Shown piece by piece: positions 25,086 to 35,900 of a stretch of 38,356 bases of DNA (position 1 is its first letter; every line of letters begins with the position of its first letter). Origin of the DNA: Sphingobacteriales bacterium TSM_CSS (GTDB lineage: Bacteria > Bacteroidota > Bacteroidia > Chitinophagales > UBA2359). A program made the translations under genes and the position numbers. The stretch lies in assembly GCA_002212985.1 (NCBI GenBank), contig NBMY01000125.1, forward strand, positions 1-38,356, given 5' to 3'. Below the pieces are notes generated by a model. The model was not told where the DNA came from and did no database searches. It saw only the letters and a program-made list of their open reading frames with translations.

Positions 25086-26012
25086 CTAATACCACAACCG
25101 CCCCTGAACCGATCGTATGTACCTCAAAGTACTACCCGATATTGGCTGACGGCGGGTATTGCCTATTTTGGCGGCAATGTTTTTATAGGCTTGCAGCAAC
25201 TGCCCCGCCTTAAAACCCGATTGCCACAGAAAATAAGCGCTCCACAACAACAGGTGGCTGCACACATATATGTAGGGCAGGTATTTATAGGCAACTACCG
25301 TTTTGTTTTCTAAGTTCCAGCGGGTAAGCGTGGTTTCGGTTTGGCGGCCGTGAGGGCTTTTTTTATGAAGTACGGTAATATGGGCAGTGTAAAGAATGTG
25401 GTAACCGGCATCAAGAGCTTTGTAGGCCAGGTCGTATTCTTCCATGCCGTAGAAAAATTCGGTTGTATAAAGTCCGGTGCGTTCAAATACTTCGCGCATA
25501 ATAAGGTGTCCGCTGCCCACATAAAAGTTGGTAAAAAATTCAGGCAGTTGTGCCCTTTGTCTGTTTTTTGCGGCAATATAATATTGCCCGGTAGTGGTAC
25601 GGTACTCGCGAAAGGCAATTATTTTCACCATGTCATCGGGTTTATATTTTGCCAACAGTTCCAGTATGGCGGGTATTACATTGTTGTGTTCAAATTCGGC
25701 ATCATCATCTAAAAAAACAAGGTGGTTGCCTTTTGCCATTTGTACCCCCAAATTTCGGCCGCGCGCCACGCCCAGGTTTTCGGAACTGTAGTGGTAATTT
25801 ACCAACCGTTGCTCACTGGCAGCAAGGTTTTGCAAGTAATTTTCAAAGTGGGTATAGGCTACTGTTGAGCCGTTGTTAATCACAACAATATCTTTTTCGT
25901 AGCCGTCCACATTTTGCAGTTGCAGCACATTGGCCACAGCTATTGCGGTATCTTGCGGCCGGTTATAGCTAATAATAATAAAAGATATGGGCGTATATGG
26001 CAATGGATTCAT
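25086..26012 (-). CDS. Family 2 (GT-A) glycosyltransferase
   Basis: A 308-residue inverting sugar transferase. The N-terminal Rossmann-like half shows ISFIIISYNRP, VVINNGST, ENLGVARGRNLG (sugar-nucleotide binding) and the metal DxD motif as FLDDDAEF (Asp102-104). The acceptor half has GSGHLIMREVFERTGLY and the catalytic-base region EEYDLAYKALDAGY. A C-terminal hydrophobic stretch (YIYVCSHLLLWSAYFLW) suggests membrane association. It is the second gene of a two-gene unit: its ATG overlaps the stop of the 631-residue gene (ATGA at 26009-26012). It probably adds a sugar in exopolysaccharide, O-antigen or protein-glycan assembly; donor and acceptor cannot be read from sequence. Confidence 0.92.
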   Translation of the reverse strand: MNPLPYTPISFIIISYNRPQDTAIAVANVLQLQNVDGYEKDIVVINNGSTVAYTHFENYLQNLAASEQRLVNYHYSSENLGVARGRNLGVQMAKGNHLVFLDDDAEFEHNNVIPAILELLAKYKPDDMVKIIAFREYRTTTGQYYIAAKNRQRAQLPEFFTNFYVGSGHLIMREVFERTGLYTTEFFYGMEEYDLAYKALDAGYHILYTAHITVLHKKSPHGRQTETTLTRWNLENKTVVAYKYLPYIYVCSHLLLWSAYFLWQSGFKAGQLLQAYKNIAAKIGNTRRQPISGSTLRYIRSVQGRLWY

Positions 26013-27904
26013 GTTTTTTCCTGAGGTGGTTTGGCTTGTAAAATAAACTGCAAATAGCGTGCGGCGGTTTGCCCGTCTATGGCAAAAGCACGGTTTTCAA
26101 TAAAAGCCTGCTGCCTTAAGGGGTCAATTTTTTTAGTTCCGTTGAGTATGCCCCACACCAGTTGCGTTAGCTCTTCGGCATTTTGGTAGCCCAATGCAAC
26201 CCCCTGCTGCAGGTAACCGGCGGCATCGTTTTGGAGGTAGTTGGCCACCAGCAACGGCTTTTTAAAGTAAACAGCTTCGGCACCGGCGGTGCTGTGGTAG
26301 GTAAGCACTATATCTGCCACAGCCAGCAGTTTATACAGTTCTTCGGTTAGCAGCAAAAAAGGCGGGTTGCCGCATTGGGCGGCAATATTGTAAAAAAAAT
26401 GGTGGTCGGTTTCTAATGGGTGTGGTTTAATAACCAGTTGGCAATGCGGAAAATGTTGGTGCAGTTGCAGAAAATCGAGAGCAATTTGTTGGCGCAGGGG
26501 TTCTTCGGCGCCTACCAGCGGCTGGGGTAGGTAAAGCAGCAGCGGCGCCTGATTGTTTAAGGCGGGGTGCAGCCGGCTTTTTTGCAGGCTATGCAACAGG
26601 GCAGGTATTATATCGGTGCGCAATTGCCCCAGGTAAACCGAATTTTGAGGGGTGTAGTTGTGGTTTTCGGGTTCTAAAGTTTGCAGATAATAGCTTCCCC
26701 AGAAAATGGTGTAATGAGGCAAATGCCGGTAGTCCACATCGTTGGGGTGAAAACACCGGTAAAATACCGATAAAGCGCCGTGTTGTATGCCAATGGCAAC
26801 ACCGCCGCGGGCTTTAACCGCATCTGCCAGCGGTTTGTTGTTTACAGCGTGCTCATTGGGAGTGGCAATGCTGGCAATGCGCACCATGCGGGCAAACAAC
26901 CGCGCCGCTCTGTACCGGAAAACGCCCTGCAAAATAAGCGGAAAAACGCCGGGCAACAGTTCGTAAAGGCACCGGTTGGCAGGTGTTAGCGATGTATGCG
27001 GCCGTATAGCCTGTAACCTGCGGTAGGCGCGGTACAATTGCGCCCATGTAGCCGGGTTCAGGAGGGTAAGAAAGGTAAAAACGTCAAAATGCAACGTTTT
27101 TCCCGGGTAGGCGGGCAGCAGCAGGCGGCGTTCTATTCGGCGGCGGCGGGCATTTTCTAACCGGGGCGGCTGAATTTCGGATAATATTAAAAAATCGGGG
27201 CGGTTTTTTACGGATTCCAGCAAATAACCCAGGTAGGTATCGGTAAGTATGGTAGTATTTTGGTGGGCAGGATTGGTAAGTGGTTGCAGCATTTCGGGGT
27301 CGGTAACCAGCACGTTTTTCGGGGTTTTTGAAAAAATAATATGGCGCAGTTGCCAAAAACCCAGCAAAGCCCGCAGTAAAAACATTAACAAGTACTGCAC
27401 CATGTAGCGCTTAGGGGTTTTACCCTGTTTGGTTCCGGCGCGCGAGTTTGGCGGCATGTACAGGCGCAGCGGCAGGCTTTGGGGCAGCAGCGCCGGCAGC
27501 GCCGGCTGGTTATGGTACAGATAAAAAGCCGTAATGCGCCCGGGGGCTATGCCTGCCTCCTGCAACGATGCAATAATGCGCTGTGCCGAGGTATAAATGC
27601 CATGGTAGCGGTAAAACAAAGACATGCGCAGGTAAAACCAATGGTCCTGCCCGTTTATGGTAAGCTGCTGTATGAGCGGGTTGCCGTTTTGGGCAGGTGC
27701 ATAGGCAAAAGCGGCAACATCGGCAAGGCATTGGCGGTAGTATTGGGCGCTGCCCGTTTGGGCAGGGGCTGCAGCATAGCGTTTGGCAGCCCTGAACCCG
27801 GCAGGAACAAAATTTTCATCTTCATAAATAACCACATCGGGGGGTATTGGCGGCGGCTCCCACTCGCGGGCATCAACATATCGGGCAAAATAATACACTT
27901 GCAT
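26009..27904 (-). CDS. Large GT-B-like surface-polysaccharide biosynthesis protein (capsule/CDP-glycerol transferase-like)
   Basis: A 631-residue protein without signal peptide. The N-terminal ~200 residues are Ala/Pro/Tyr-rich and unrecognised. A basic, Arg-rich middle follows. The C-terminal half resembles GT-B transferases of the CDP-glycerol glycerophosphotransferase/capsule (Kdo-type) superfamily: GVAIGIQHGALS with His375, YTIFWGSYY, VYLGQLRTD, QLVIKPHPLETD and the donor-site end LAVADIVLTYHSTAGAEAVYFKKPLLVANY. These motifs are typical of that group, but the exact donor is unknown. The start is the ATG at 27904, just after a -7 promoter box. It is the first gene of a coupled pair with the GT2 gene. 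Ala/Pro/Arg content is higher than in its neighbours, as common in glycan loci, but transfer is unproven. Confidence 0.75.
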   Translation of the reverse strand: MQVYYFARYVDAREWEPPPIPPDVVIYEDENFVPAGFRAAKRYAAAPAQTGSAQYYRQCLADVAAFAYAPAQNGNPLIQQLTINGQDHWFYLRMSLFYRYHGIYTSAQRIIASLQEAGIAPGRITAFYLYHNQPALPALLPQSLPLRLYMPPNSRAGTKQGKTPKRYMVQYLLMFLLRALLGFWQLRHIIFSKTPKNVLVTDPEMLQPLTNPAHQNTTILTDTYLGYLLESVKNRPDFLILSEIQPPRLENARRRRIERRLLLPAYPGKTLHFDVFTFLTLLNPATWAQLYRAYRRLQAIRPHTSLTPANRCLYELLPGVFPLILQGVFRYRAARLFARMVRIASIATPNEHAVNNKPLADAVKARGGVAIGIQHGALSVFYRCFHPNDVDYRHLPHYTIFWGSYYLQTLEPENHNYTPQNSVYLGQLRTDIIPALLHSLQKSRLHPALNNQAPLLLYLPQPLVGAEEPLRQQIALDFLQLHQHFPHCQLVIKPHPLETDHHFFYNIAAQCGNPPFLLLTEELYKLLAVADIVLTYHSTAGAEAVYFKKPLLVANYLQNDAAGYLQQGVALGYQNAEELTQLVWGILNGTKKIDPLRQQAFIENRAFAIDGQTAARYLQFILQAKPPQEKT

Positions 27905-27921
27905 GGCACAGGCTTAGGCTG

Positions 27922-27929
27922 CAAAGATA
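27922..27929 (-). promoter_or_regulatory. Candidate -7 promoter element for the glycan operon
   Basis: The minus strand reads TATCTTTG, a perfect TAnnTTTG box. The implied transcript start is only about 11 bases upstream of the ATG at 27904, giving a very short leader. The -33 region is weak: TTG lies 14 bases away instead of 19-21. Confidence 0.4.
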
Positions 27930-28137
27930 GGGTTTCAAACGGGCAAGTTTATCATTATCTTCTGCAAACACATACTCAACAAGCGCCAAAGTGCAAAAAG
28001 CGCTCGTAAACTGCTGCACACAAAGCACTTACCCATTTTTTTCAAACATTTTGATGTGACGTTCCCGGGGGCAATGCCTTAAACGCCCCGGCGTAAAGTC
28101 AAGCCACAAGCAGCGCAAAATAAAACCGCAATATATT

Positions 28138-28167
28138 TTTGGGCAAACAACTTTTACCGTACCTTTG
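28138..28167 (+). promoter_or_regulatory. Predicted Bacteroidota-type promoter for lon
   Basis: TTTG at 28138-28141, an 18-base spacer and TACCTTTG at 28160-28167 give a near-perfect consensus promoter. Transcription would start near 28174, leaving a long leader of about 165 bases before the lon ATG at 28338. Confidence 0.6.
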
Positions 28168-28337
28168 CAAGTTAAGCGTAAAATGTTTCAAAACAGTAGT
28201 TTTTACAGAACCCAATTTGGTTTTTTGCGGTTTTACCCAATACACTAAAAAGGCCTATGCCGTATAAGGGCAAACACCTTTAAACCGGTTGCATAGACAG
28301 ATAATTTTTTATTTGATGATTTAACCCGACAGATAGC

Positions 28338-30755
28338 ATGTTTGATGAATTGAAATCTTTTCCGATGGGAGACGAGGATATAGAATTTTTACCATTGCTG
28401 CCTTTTGACGACGGCGAGGAAGGCGAAAGCCCGCCCGATGCCTATAACGACATTTTGCCACTGCTGCCACTGCGAAACACCGTGTTGTTTCCGGAGGTGG
28501 TAATACCTATTACCGTAGGCCGCGAAAAATCTATGCGCGCTGTAAAAGCCGCCAATAATGCCGATAAATTTATTGCCGTAGTGGCACAAAAAGATGCCGG
28601 CGTAGAAAACCCCACCGAAGCCGATCTGTACCGAACCGGCACCATTGCCCGCATTGTTAAAATGCTGAAAATGCCCGACAGCGGTACCACCGTTATTTTG
28701 CAAGGCCGCAAGCGCTTTGTCATAGAAGAATTTATTGCCGAAAAAGGCCAACTGAAAGCCCGTATTAAGGTGTTGCCCTCTGTGCCACCGCCCAAAGACA
28801 ACGAGTTTAAGGCCATTATTTCCACTATTAAAGACCTTTCGGGGCAAATCATCAGCTTGTCGCCCAACATACCCAGCGAGGCCGGCGTAGTGCTGCGCAA
28901 TATTGACAAACCCGATTTCTTAGTGCATTTTATCTCTTCTAACCTCAATATTGGCATTGCCGAAAAACAGGAACTGCTGGAAACCGAAGACCCCCGAAAA
29001 CGCGCCGTGCAGGTACTTAAATACCTCAACACCGAATTGCAGATGGCCGAACTGAAAAACCAGATTCAGTCAAAAGTGCGTACCGATATTGACAAACAGC
29101 AGCGCGACTACTTTTTGCATCAGCAACTCAAAACCATACAGGAGGAACTGGGCAACGAAAGTTATGAAGGCGATATAGAAGACTTGAAAATGCGCGGGCT
29201 AAAGAAAAAATGGACAAAAGAGGTAAACGATACCTTTACCAAAGAACTGAAACGCCTGCAACGCATGAACCCCGCCCTGCCAGAATACAGCATGTCGGTA
29301 AATTACCTTGAACTGCTGCTGGATTTACCTTGGAACGAATATACCACCGATAACTTTGACCTGAAACGCTGCCAGCAAATTCTTGACAAAGACCACTACG
29401 GCCTGGAAAAGGTAAAAAAACGCATTTTGGAATACTTGGCCGTGCTGAAACTGAAAGGCGATATGAAAGCGCCTATACTTTGTTTTATTGGCCCGCCCGG
29501 TGTGGGTAAAACCTCGTTGGGTAAAAGTATTGCCAAAGCCCTTAAACGCAAATATGTGCGCATGTCGCTGGGCGGACTGCACGATGAAGCCGAAATAAGA
29601 GGCCACCGCCGTACTTATATTGGCGCAATGCCCGGCCGCATTATACAGTCTGTAAGAAAATCAAAATCGGGAAACCCCCTGTTCATTTTAGATGAAATTG
29701 ATAAAGTAGGCAGCGATTTCAGGGGCGACCCCTCGTCGGCATTGCTGGAAGTGCTGGACCCCGAACAAAACAGCACCTTCTACGACAATTACTTAGAACT
29801 GGAATACGACCTTTCAAAAGTATTGTTTATTGCCACCGCCAACTCATTGGCTACCATGCACCCGGCCCTGCTTGACCGCATGGAAATTATTGAAATAAGC
29901 GGTTACTCGGTAGAAGAAAAAATAGAAATTGCCAAAAGACACCTGCTGCCGCGGCAGCGCGAAGCGCACGGCCTGCAAAGCAAACAAATTAACATTACCC
30001 CCTCTGTACTTACCAAACTCATTAATGAGTACACCCGCGAATCTGGTGTGCGCGAACTGGAGCGTAAAATTGCCGCCCTTATGCGTGCCACAGCAAAAAT
30101 GGTGGCTATGGAAGAAGACTACAACCCCCGCCTTAACGCCGAAGACGTTGTGCGTATATTGGGCGCACCGGTGTATGACCGGGATTTGTACCAAAACGAC
30201 AACCCGCCGGGCGTAGCTGTAGGGTTGGCCTGGACACAAACCGGCGGCGATATTTTGTTTATTGAGTGCATTTTAAGCAAAGGAAAAGGCCGCCTTACCC
30301 TTACCGGCAACTTAGGCGATGTTATGAAAGAATCGGTTACCACCGCTCTTAGCTACCTGCGGGCACACGCCGAAACCATGCAGCTTGACCCCGATGTATT
30401 TGATAATACCGATGTGCATGTACACGTGCCAGAAGGCGCCATACCCAAAGACGGACCCTCGGCCGGTATTACCATGCTTACCGCCCTAACCTCGGCCTTT
30501 ACAAAAAGAAGTGTTAAACCCTACTTAGCCATGACCGGCGAAATAACCCTGCGCGGCAAAGTACTGCCCGTAGGCGGTATTAAAGAAAAAATATTGGCAG
30601 CAAAACGTGCCGGCATTACCACCATCATTTTAAGCCATGCCAACCAAAAAGACGTAAATGAAATAAATGCCCAATACATTGAGGGCATTACTTTCCACTA
30701 CGTAAAAGAAATGCAGGAGGTGCTTGCCATTTCGCTGGAAAAACAGCAAAACTAA
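28338..30755 (+). CDS. lon: ATP-dependent Lon protease
   Basis: An 805-residue LonA protease that unfolds and degrades misfolded and regulatory proteins in the cytoplasm. Order: a short acidic N-terminal extension (~1-38, Asp/Glu-rich); the LON substrate-binding domain ([18 protein letters not shown], ~40-240); a coiled-coil linker; and the AAA+ module with Walker A GPPGVGKT (Lys391) and Walker B LFILDEID (Asp452-Glu453). The C-terminal serine protease domain has the Ser708 ([11 protein letters not shown]) and Lys751 ([10 protein letters not shown]) dyad. The 43-residue spacing equals that of E. coli Ser679/Lys722. Length and motifs are complete. A strong promoter with a long leader precedes it, and the S9 peptidase gene starts 26 bases after its stop, so co-transcription is likely. 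Confidence 0.98.
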   Translation: MFDELKSFPMGDEDIEFLPLLPFDDGEEGESPPDAYNDILPLLPLRNTVLFPEVVIPITVGREKSMRAVKAANNADKFIAVVAQKDAGVENPTEADLYRTGTIARIVKMLKMPDSGTTVILQGRKRFVIEEFIAEKGQLKARIKVLPSVPPPKDNEFKAIISTIKDLSGQIISLSPNIPSEAGVVLRNIDKPDFLVHFISSNLNIGIAEKQELLETEDPRKRAVQVLKYLNTELQMAELKNQIQSKVRTDIDKQQRDYFLHQQLKTIQEELGNESYEGDIEDLKMRGLKKKWTKEVNDTFTKELKRLQRMNPALPEYSMSVNYLELLLDLPWNEYTTDNFDLKRCQQILDKDHYGLEKVKKRILEYLAVLKLKGDMKAPILCFIGPPGVGKTSLGKSIAKALKRKYVRMSLGGLHDEAEIRGHRRTYIGAMPGRIIQSVRKSKSGNPLFILDEIDKVGSDFRGDPSSALLEVLDPEQNSTFYDNYLELEYDLSKVLFIATANSLATMHPALLDRMEIIEISGYSVEEKIEIAKRHLLPRQREAHGLQSKQINITPSVLTKLINEYTRESGVRELERKIAALMRATAKMVAMEEDYNPRLNAEDVVRILGAPVYDRDLYQNDNPPGVAVGLAWTQTGGDILFIECILSKGKGRLTLTGNLGDVMKESVTTALSYLRAHAETMQLDPDVFDNTDVHVHVPEGAIPKDGPSAGITMLTALTSAFTKRSVKPYLAMTGEITLRGKVLPVGGIKEKILAAKRAGITTIILSHANQKDVNEINAQYIEGITFHYVKEMQEVLAISLEKQQN

Positions 30756-30781
30756 TACCTTAATATATAATAACAACAAAC

Positions 30782-32623
30782 ATGGTAAACCAAATTCCGC
30801 TCCGCGATTTTTTTCGCAACCCTGAAAAAGTAGCATTCAAAATATCGCCCGACGGCAGCCATATTTCCTTTATGGCACCCTACCAACACCGCATGAACAT
30901 TTTTGTGCAACCGGTAACCGGCCGCGGAGAACCTACACGCATTACCGCCGAAACCGACCGAAATATTGCCGGCTATTTTTGGGCAAACAACCAAACCCTG
31001 CTCTACTTTAAAGACAACGGCGGCGATGAAAATTTTCACCTCTTTACCGTAAATACAGACGGAACCGGAAACCGCGATATAACCCCTTTTGGCGATGTGG
31101 TGGCCCGGCTGGTGGACGAACTGCCCGAAAACAACGACGAAGTGCTGATTGCCCTTAACAAGCGCCAACCCGAACTGTTTGACGTTTACCGCTTTAACGT
31201 AAATACCGGTCAACTACTTATGGCCGCAGAAAACCCCGGCAATATTGCCGAATGGCTTACCGACCACGAAGGAAAAATTCGGGTTGCCGTTGCCTCAGAC
31301 GGGGTAAACCACCAACTCCTCTATCGGGATACAGAAGACCAGCCCTTCCGTACCATCATGACCACCAATTTCCGCCAAACACTTTCGCCCCAACTCTTTA
31401 CCCCCGATAACCGCTTTGTTTACGCCGTATCTAACATTGGGCGCGACAAATCGGCTTTGGTAGTGTTTGATATAGCCAACGGCAAAGAACTGGAAGAAAT
31501 TTATGCCCACCCCGAAGTTGATGTAGCCTCGGTTATTTATTCCTATAAACAAAAAAAACTGCTCGGCGCTTCTTTTATTACCTGGACTACCGAGTTTGCC
31601 TTTTTTGACCACGGCCGCCGCCAACTGCAGCAAACCCTTGAACAACTGCTGCAACGAAAAGTGTATGTAGTTGATAAAGATAAAGAAGAACAAAACTTTA
31701 TTGTTGCCGCCACCGGCGACCGCACCTACGGTACTTACTACCTTTACAACACCACTACCGGCAACCTGCAAAAATTAGCCGATATAAGCCCCTGGCTAAA
31801 TGAAAACGACCTGTGCGAAATGAAACCCATTACCTACACCTCGCGCGACGGGCTTACCATTCATGGCTATCTTACCCTGCCAAAAGGAATTGAACCGAAA
31901 AACCTGCCCGTGGTGGTAAACCCCCACGGCGGACCCTGGCACCGCGATGTGTGGGGCTTTAACCCCGAAGTGCAGTTTCTGGCAAACCGCGGCTTTGCCG
32001 TGCTGCAAATGAATTTCAGAGGCTCTACCGGCTATGGCCGCGCTTTTTGGGAAGCCTCTTTTAAGCAATGGGGTAAAACTATGCAAAACGATATTACAGA
32101 CGGTGTTCACTGGCTTATTGACCAGGGAATTGCCGACCCGGAACGGGTGGCCATTTACGGCGGCAGCTACGGCGGCTATGCCGTACTGGCCGGGTTAACC
32201 TTTACCCCGCATTTGTATGCCTGCGGCATTGATTTTGTAGGCGTATCAAACCTGTTTACCTTCCTCAACACCATACCGCCCTACTGGAAACCTTTCTTAG
32301 ACATGATGTACGAAATGGTTGGCCACCCCGAGAAAGATAAGCAACACCTTACCGAAGCATCGCCCGTTTTTCATGTGCAGCAAATTATAGCGCCGCTGTT
32401 TGTAGCACAAGGTGCCAAAGACCCCCGCGTAAACATAAACGAAAGCGACCAAATTGTAAACGCCCTGCGAAACAACGGCGTAGAGGTGCAGTATATGGTA
32501 AAAGAAAATGAAGGACACGGGTTCCACAATCAGGAAAACAAGTTTGAATTTTATGAAGCCATGGAGCAGTTCCTCGAAGAGCATTTGCACCCGGCCAACG
32601 TAACCGAGCCGGTTACCGGCTAA
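30782..32623 (+). CDS. S9-family serine peptidase (acylaminoacyl/dipeptidyl peptidase type), cytoplasmic
   Basis: A 613-residue prolyl-oligopeptidase-family enzyme. The N-terminal ~330 residues form a beta-propeller with repeated SPDGSHISF-like and TPDNRFVYAVSN-like blades. The C-terminal alpha/beta hydrolase domain has the oxyanion segment VVNPHGGPWHRD, NFRGSTGYG, nucleophile Ser462 in GGSYGGYAV, Asp547 in AKDPRV, and His579 in EGHGF. The triad is complete. There is no signal peptide (MVNQIPLRDFFRNPEK), unlike the periplasmic DPP enzymes common in Bacteroidota. It probably cleaves oligopeptides in the cytoplasm, possibly products of Lon, whose gene ends 26 bases upstream; that link is inference. 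A strong terminator follows the stop by 34 bases. Confidence 0.95.
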   Translation: MVNQIPLRDFFRNPEKVAFKISPDGSHISFMAPYQHRMNIFVQPVTGRGEPTRITAETDRNIAGYFWANNQTLLYFKDNGGDENFHLFTVNTDGTGNRDITPFGDVVARLVDELPENNDEVLIALNKRQPELFDVYRFNVNTGQLLMAAENPGNIAEWLTDHEGKIRVAVASDGVNHQLLYRDTEDQPFRTIMTTNFRQTLSPQLFTPDNRFVYAVSNIGRDKSALVVFDIANGKELEEIYAHPEVDVASVIYSYKQKKLLGASFITWTTEFAFFDHGRRQLQQTLEQLLQRKVYVVDKDKEEQNFIVAATGDRTYGTYYLYNTTTGNLQKLADISPWLNENDLCEMKPITYTSRDGLTIHGYLTLPKGIEPKNLPVVVNPHGGPWHRDVWGFNPEVQFLANRGFAVLQMNFRGSTGYGRAFWEASFKQWGKTMQNDITDGVHWLIDQGIADPERVAIYGGSYGGYAVLAGLTFTPHLYACGIDFVGVSNLFTFLNTIPPYWKPFLDMMYEMVGHPEKDKQHLTEASPVFHVQQIIAPLFVAQGAKDPRVNINESDQIVNALRNNGVEVQYMVKENEGHGFHNQENKFEFYEAMEQFLEEHLHPANVTEPVTG

Positions 32624-32657
32624 TTCGGCATAGAAAATTATTTACCAAAATAACCTC

Positions 32658-32701
32658 AAAAAGCGGTGATGTTTACCCAAACATGTGCCGCTTTTTGTTT
32701 T
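32658..32701 (+). terminator. Intrinsic terminator after the lon-S9 peptidase unit
   Basis: AAAAAGCGG (32658-32666) pairs with CCGCTTTTT (32688-32696). The inner part can extend with ATGTTT against AAACAT around a short loop. A T-rich tail (GTTTTT) follows. It sits 34 bases after the S9 peptidase stop codon and closes the lon transcript. Confidence 0.85.
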
Positions 32702-32722
32702 TGGGTAAAAAGTTGTATTTTG
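32692..32722 (+). promoter_or_regulatory. Possible promoter for the alpha-2-macroglobulin gene, overlapping the terminator
   Basis: TTTTTG (32692-32697) is followed 18 bases later by TATTTTG (32716-32722). The latter is one base short of TAnnTTTG, so this is a weak match. Its -33 part overlaps the right arm of the preceding terminator. It would leave a leader of about 240 bases. The remaining gap (32723-32968) shows no supported gene; a short open frame at 32761-32955 has no coding character. Confidence 0.3.
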
Positions 32723-32968
32723 CATTGTTTTTGTAAGAAAAGCACCCCCGGCACCACTTTTTGCATCTCTCTGTTTATTGCGGCAAACGCGGCGCAGTTA
32801 TACGCTGTTATTTAAGAGAGGACCTGCCTTGTAGTGTCGGGTTTATTGTGTTTAACAGGCGGAGCAGAATTGGAAAACCAAAATTTACCCCGCAAGTCTT
32901 TGCTGCAAGGATTTATTACTACATTCGCATTGCCAATTATGTTTTTAAAGTTTAAATATATGCCAACC

Positions 32969-35900
32969 ATGAAAAACACCATTGCTATTTTTACCCTGCT
33001 TCTGTTTTTTATAGTCCTTACCTCAGCAGAGGGAGGCTGTGCCAAAACGCAAAAAAACCATACTATGGAAAAATACACCCCCGGAAACGATTACGCCGCA
33101 GATTGGAAAAAGGTGGCCGAATACGAAAACAAAGGCCTTACCGAAGATGCCCGAAAAGTGGTAAAAGCCATTTATGATAAGGCTAAATCTGAAAACAATG
33201 CCGCCCAAACGGTAAAAGCCGTGTTTTACCTGTATAAATACAGCGCTTATACCGAAGAAAACAGCGAGCAAAAAATTGTTGACAGCCTGAAAATGGAAAT
33301 TGCCGTCGCCAAATACCCGCTGCAACCCGTTTTGCAATCGGTTTTGGCCGATGTTTACTGGCAGTATTTTCAGCAAAACCGCTACCGCATACTCAACAGA
33401 ACAGAGGTAAAACAACAAGACCTGCCCGATTACCAAACCTGGGATGCCAACCGTTTTACCCTCGAAATTACCCAACTTTACCTCGCCTCTTTGAGCAATG
33501 CCGAACAACTGAAACAAACCCCCGTAGATGTGTACGACGCTATTTTGGTAAAGGCTCAGGGCGCAAGACCCCTGCGCCCCACCTTGTACGACCTGCTGGC
33601 ACACCGCGCATACGATTATTTTGCCAATGACCAGGCCAATATTACCAAAGCCGCCGACCAGTTTACCCTCTCCACCCCCGATGCCTTTGCCCCCGCTAAT
33701 GTGTTTGCCGCCGCTACCTTTACCAATACCGATGCCTTATCGGTAAAATACCATGCCCTTACCATTTTGCAGCAGTTGTTAAACCTACACCTCCAAAGCG
33801 GCAATATTCCCGCCCTTATTGATGCCGACCTGAAACGCCTTTCTTTTGTTCGCCAAACGTCTGTTTTGCCCGATAAGGAGGAACGGTATTTTAAATCGCT
33901 GCTGAACCTCGAAAAACAATATATTGCCGATACCGCTTCGGCAAATATAAGCTACGAAATTGCCGGGTATTACAACCAACTGGCCGATAAATACATACCC
34001 GAGCAAAACGAACTCAACAAGTTTGACCGCAAAAAAGCCATAGAAATTTGCGATGCCACCATTGCCCGTTTTCCCAAAAGCAGGGGCGCCAACAACTGCG
34101 CCGTACTCAAAGACCAAATGATGAGCAAAAGCCTGAGCTTTACCATGGAACAGGCCAACCAACCCGAAACCCCCATACGTGCCATGGTGAACTACCGCAA
34201 CGTGCAAAAAATTTACGGCAAAATTGTTGACTTAACCCCCGAAATGGAAGCCAAAGCCTTAAACTTTGACCGCGATGACAAAATGCTGGAATACTACAAC
34301 AGCCTGCCCGCCCTAACCACCTGGAGCGTTGCCCTGCCCGACGACGGCGACTACCAAACCCATGCTGCCGAAATTCAAATTCCCAAATCGGGCATTGGTA
34401 AATTGCTCGTTATGCTGGCTACCAACGACAACTTCAGCTATGACCGCGAAGCGCTCACCTGGCATATAACCAACATTACCAACCTTAGCTGCATTAGCCG
34501 CGCCGTAGAAGATAAAGTTGATTACTTTGCCATTAGCAGGTTTAACAGCCAGCCGCTGTCCGGTGTTGACTATGTTGTTTCTGTGAACGATTACAACTAC
34601 AACACCCGCAAATACGAAACAAAAACCCTTAAATCGGGCAAAACCGATAACAACGGCAGTTTTTCCTACACCAAACCCAAAGATTTTTACGCCAACCTCG
34701 ACGTAACCCTTACACAGGGTAAAGACAAGTTCAGCAACTCGCAATACACCTACAACTATTACAACGAACCCCAAAACACCACCCAAACCTTTTTCTTTAC
34801 CGACCGAAGCATTTACCGCCCGGGGCAAACCGTTTATTTTAAAGGCATTACCATAAAAACCAATGGTAAAAGCAACAGCTTAGTTACCAACAGCCCCACT
34901 ACCGTGGTGTTTAATGATGTAAACAGCCAGAAAATTGCCGAACAAAACCTTAAAACCAACGAGTACGGCTCGTTTAGCGGCACTTTTACCATACCCGCCA
35001 ACCTGCTCAACGGCAGCATGACCATTTACAACCAGTATGGCAGCACCAATGTACAGGTTGAAGAGTACAAAAGACCTAAATTTGAGGTAACCTTTAACCC
35101 CCTGAAAGGCAGCTATAAACTAAACGAAACCGTTACCGTAACCGGCGTTGCAAAAGCATACGCCGGCAACAATATTGACAACGCACAGGTAAGCTACCGC
35201 GTAAAACGCAACGCCGTCTTTCCTTATTGGTGGTTTTGGTGGCGCCCCATGCCCACCTCCGATGAGCAGGAAATAGCCTTGGGAACCGCTGTTACCAATG
35301 AAAACGGCGAGTTTACCGTTAAATTTACCGCCCTGCCCGACCTTACCGTAAAACCAACCGATAAGCCGCAGTTTAACTACACCGTTTATGTGGACATAAC
35401 CGATGTAAACGGCGAAACCCGAAGCAACGAACTTACCGTTAGCGTTGGTACCGTGTCTATGCTGGCAAACATAAACCTGCCCGATGAACTCAACCGGCAA
35501 AATAAACCCTCCTTCGGGTTGCAAACAACCAACCTGTCCGGCGAACCCGAACCCGCTAAAGTTACCGTAACCATTCACCGCCTCAAACATCCCGAAAAAA
35601 CCTACCGCGACCGCCTGTGGCAAAAACCCAATAAGTTTACCCTTTCCAAAGAAGAATTTACCGCCGCTTTTGAGCACGACGAATACAGCAACGAAAACAA
35701 CCCCGATACCTGGGAACGCGCCGAACAGGTGTACAGCAAAGAACTGAACACCGCCACCGATACCGCCATTGCCCCCAGCAATCTGGCACAATGGAAACCC
35801 GGCCGCTACTTAGCCACCCTTGCCACCACCGATGCCTACGGCGAAAAAGTAGAGTGGAAAAAAGTGTTTACCGTTTTTGCCAATGATGATGAAGATGTAC

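Larger units (their letters stand above)
27905..28337. other. 433-base divergent intergenic region between glycan genes and lon
   Basis: No gene is supported here. It holds a -7 box for the leftward glycan operon (27922-27929) and a full promoter for lon (28138-28167). An imperfect GC-rich hairpin joins CCGGGGGC at 28065-28072 to GCCCCGG at 28085-28091, with no following T tract, so it is not a typical terminator. The lon leader of about 165 bases (28174-28337) contains no riboswitch or CIRCE element that I can recognise. Confidence 0.5.

Noticed and set aside
28065..28091. Terminator or riboswitch in the lon upstream region
   Set aside because: The GC hairpin is imperfect (a bulge in 7 bp), lacks a T tract and matches no riboswitch core that I know.
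32761..32955. Small plus-strand gene before the alpha-2-macroglobulin
   Set aside because: It begins in leader sequence, is Arg/Tyr/Phe-rich without a motif, and has no start signal. Probably untranslated leader.
35120..35791. Minus-strand open frame of 223 codons in the alpha-2-macroglobulin gene
   Set aside because: It is antisense to conserved macroglobulin domains, with Gly/Val/Phe-rich shadow composition.
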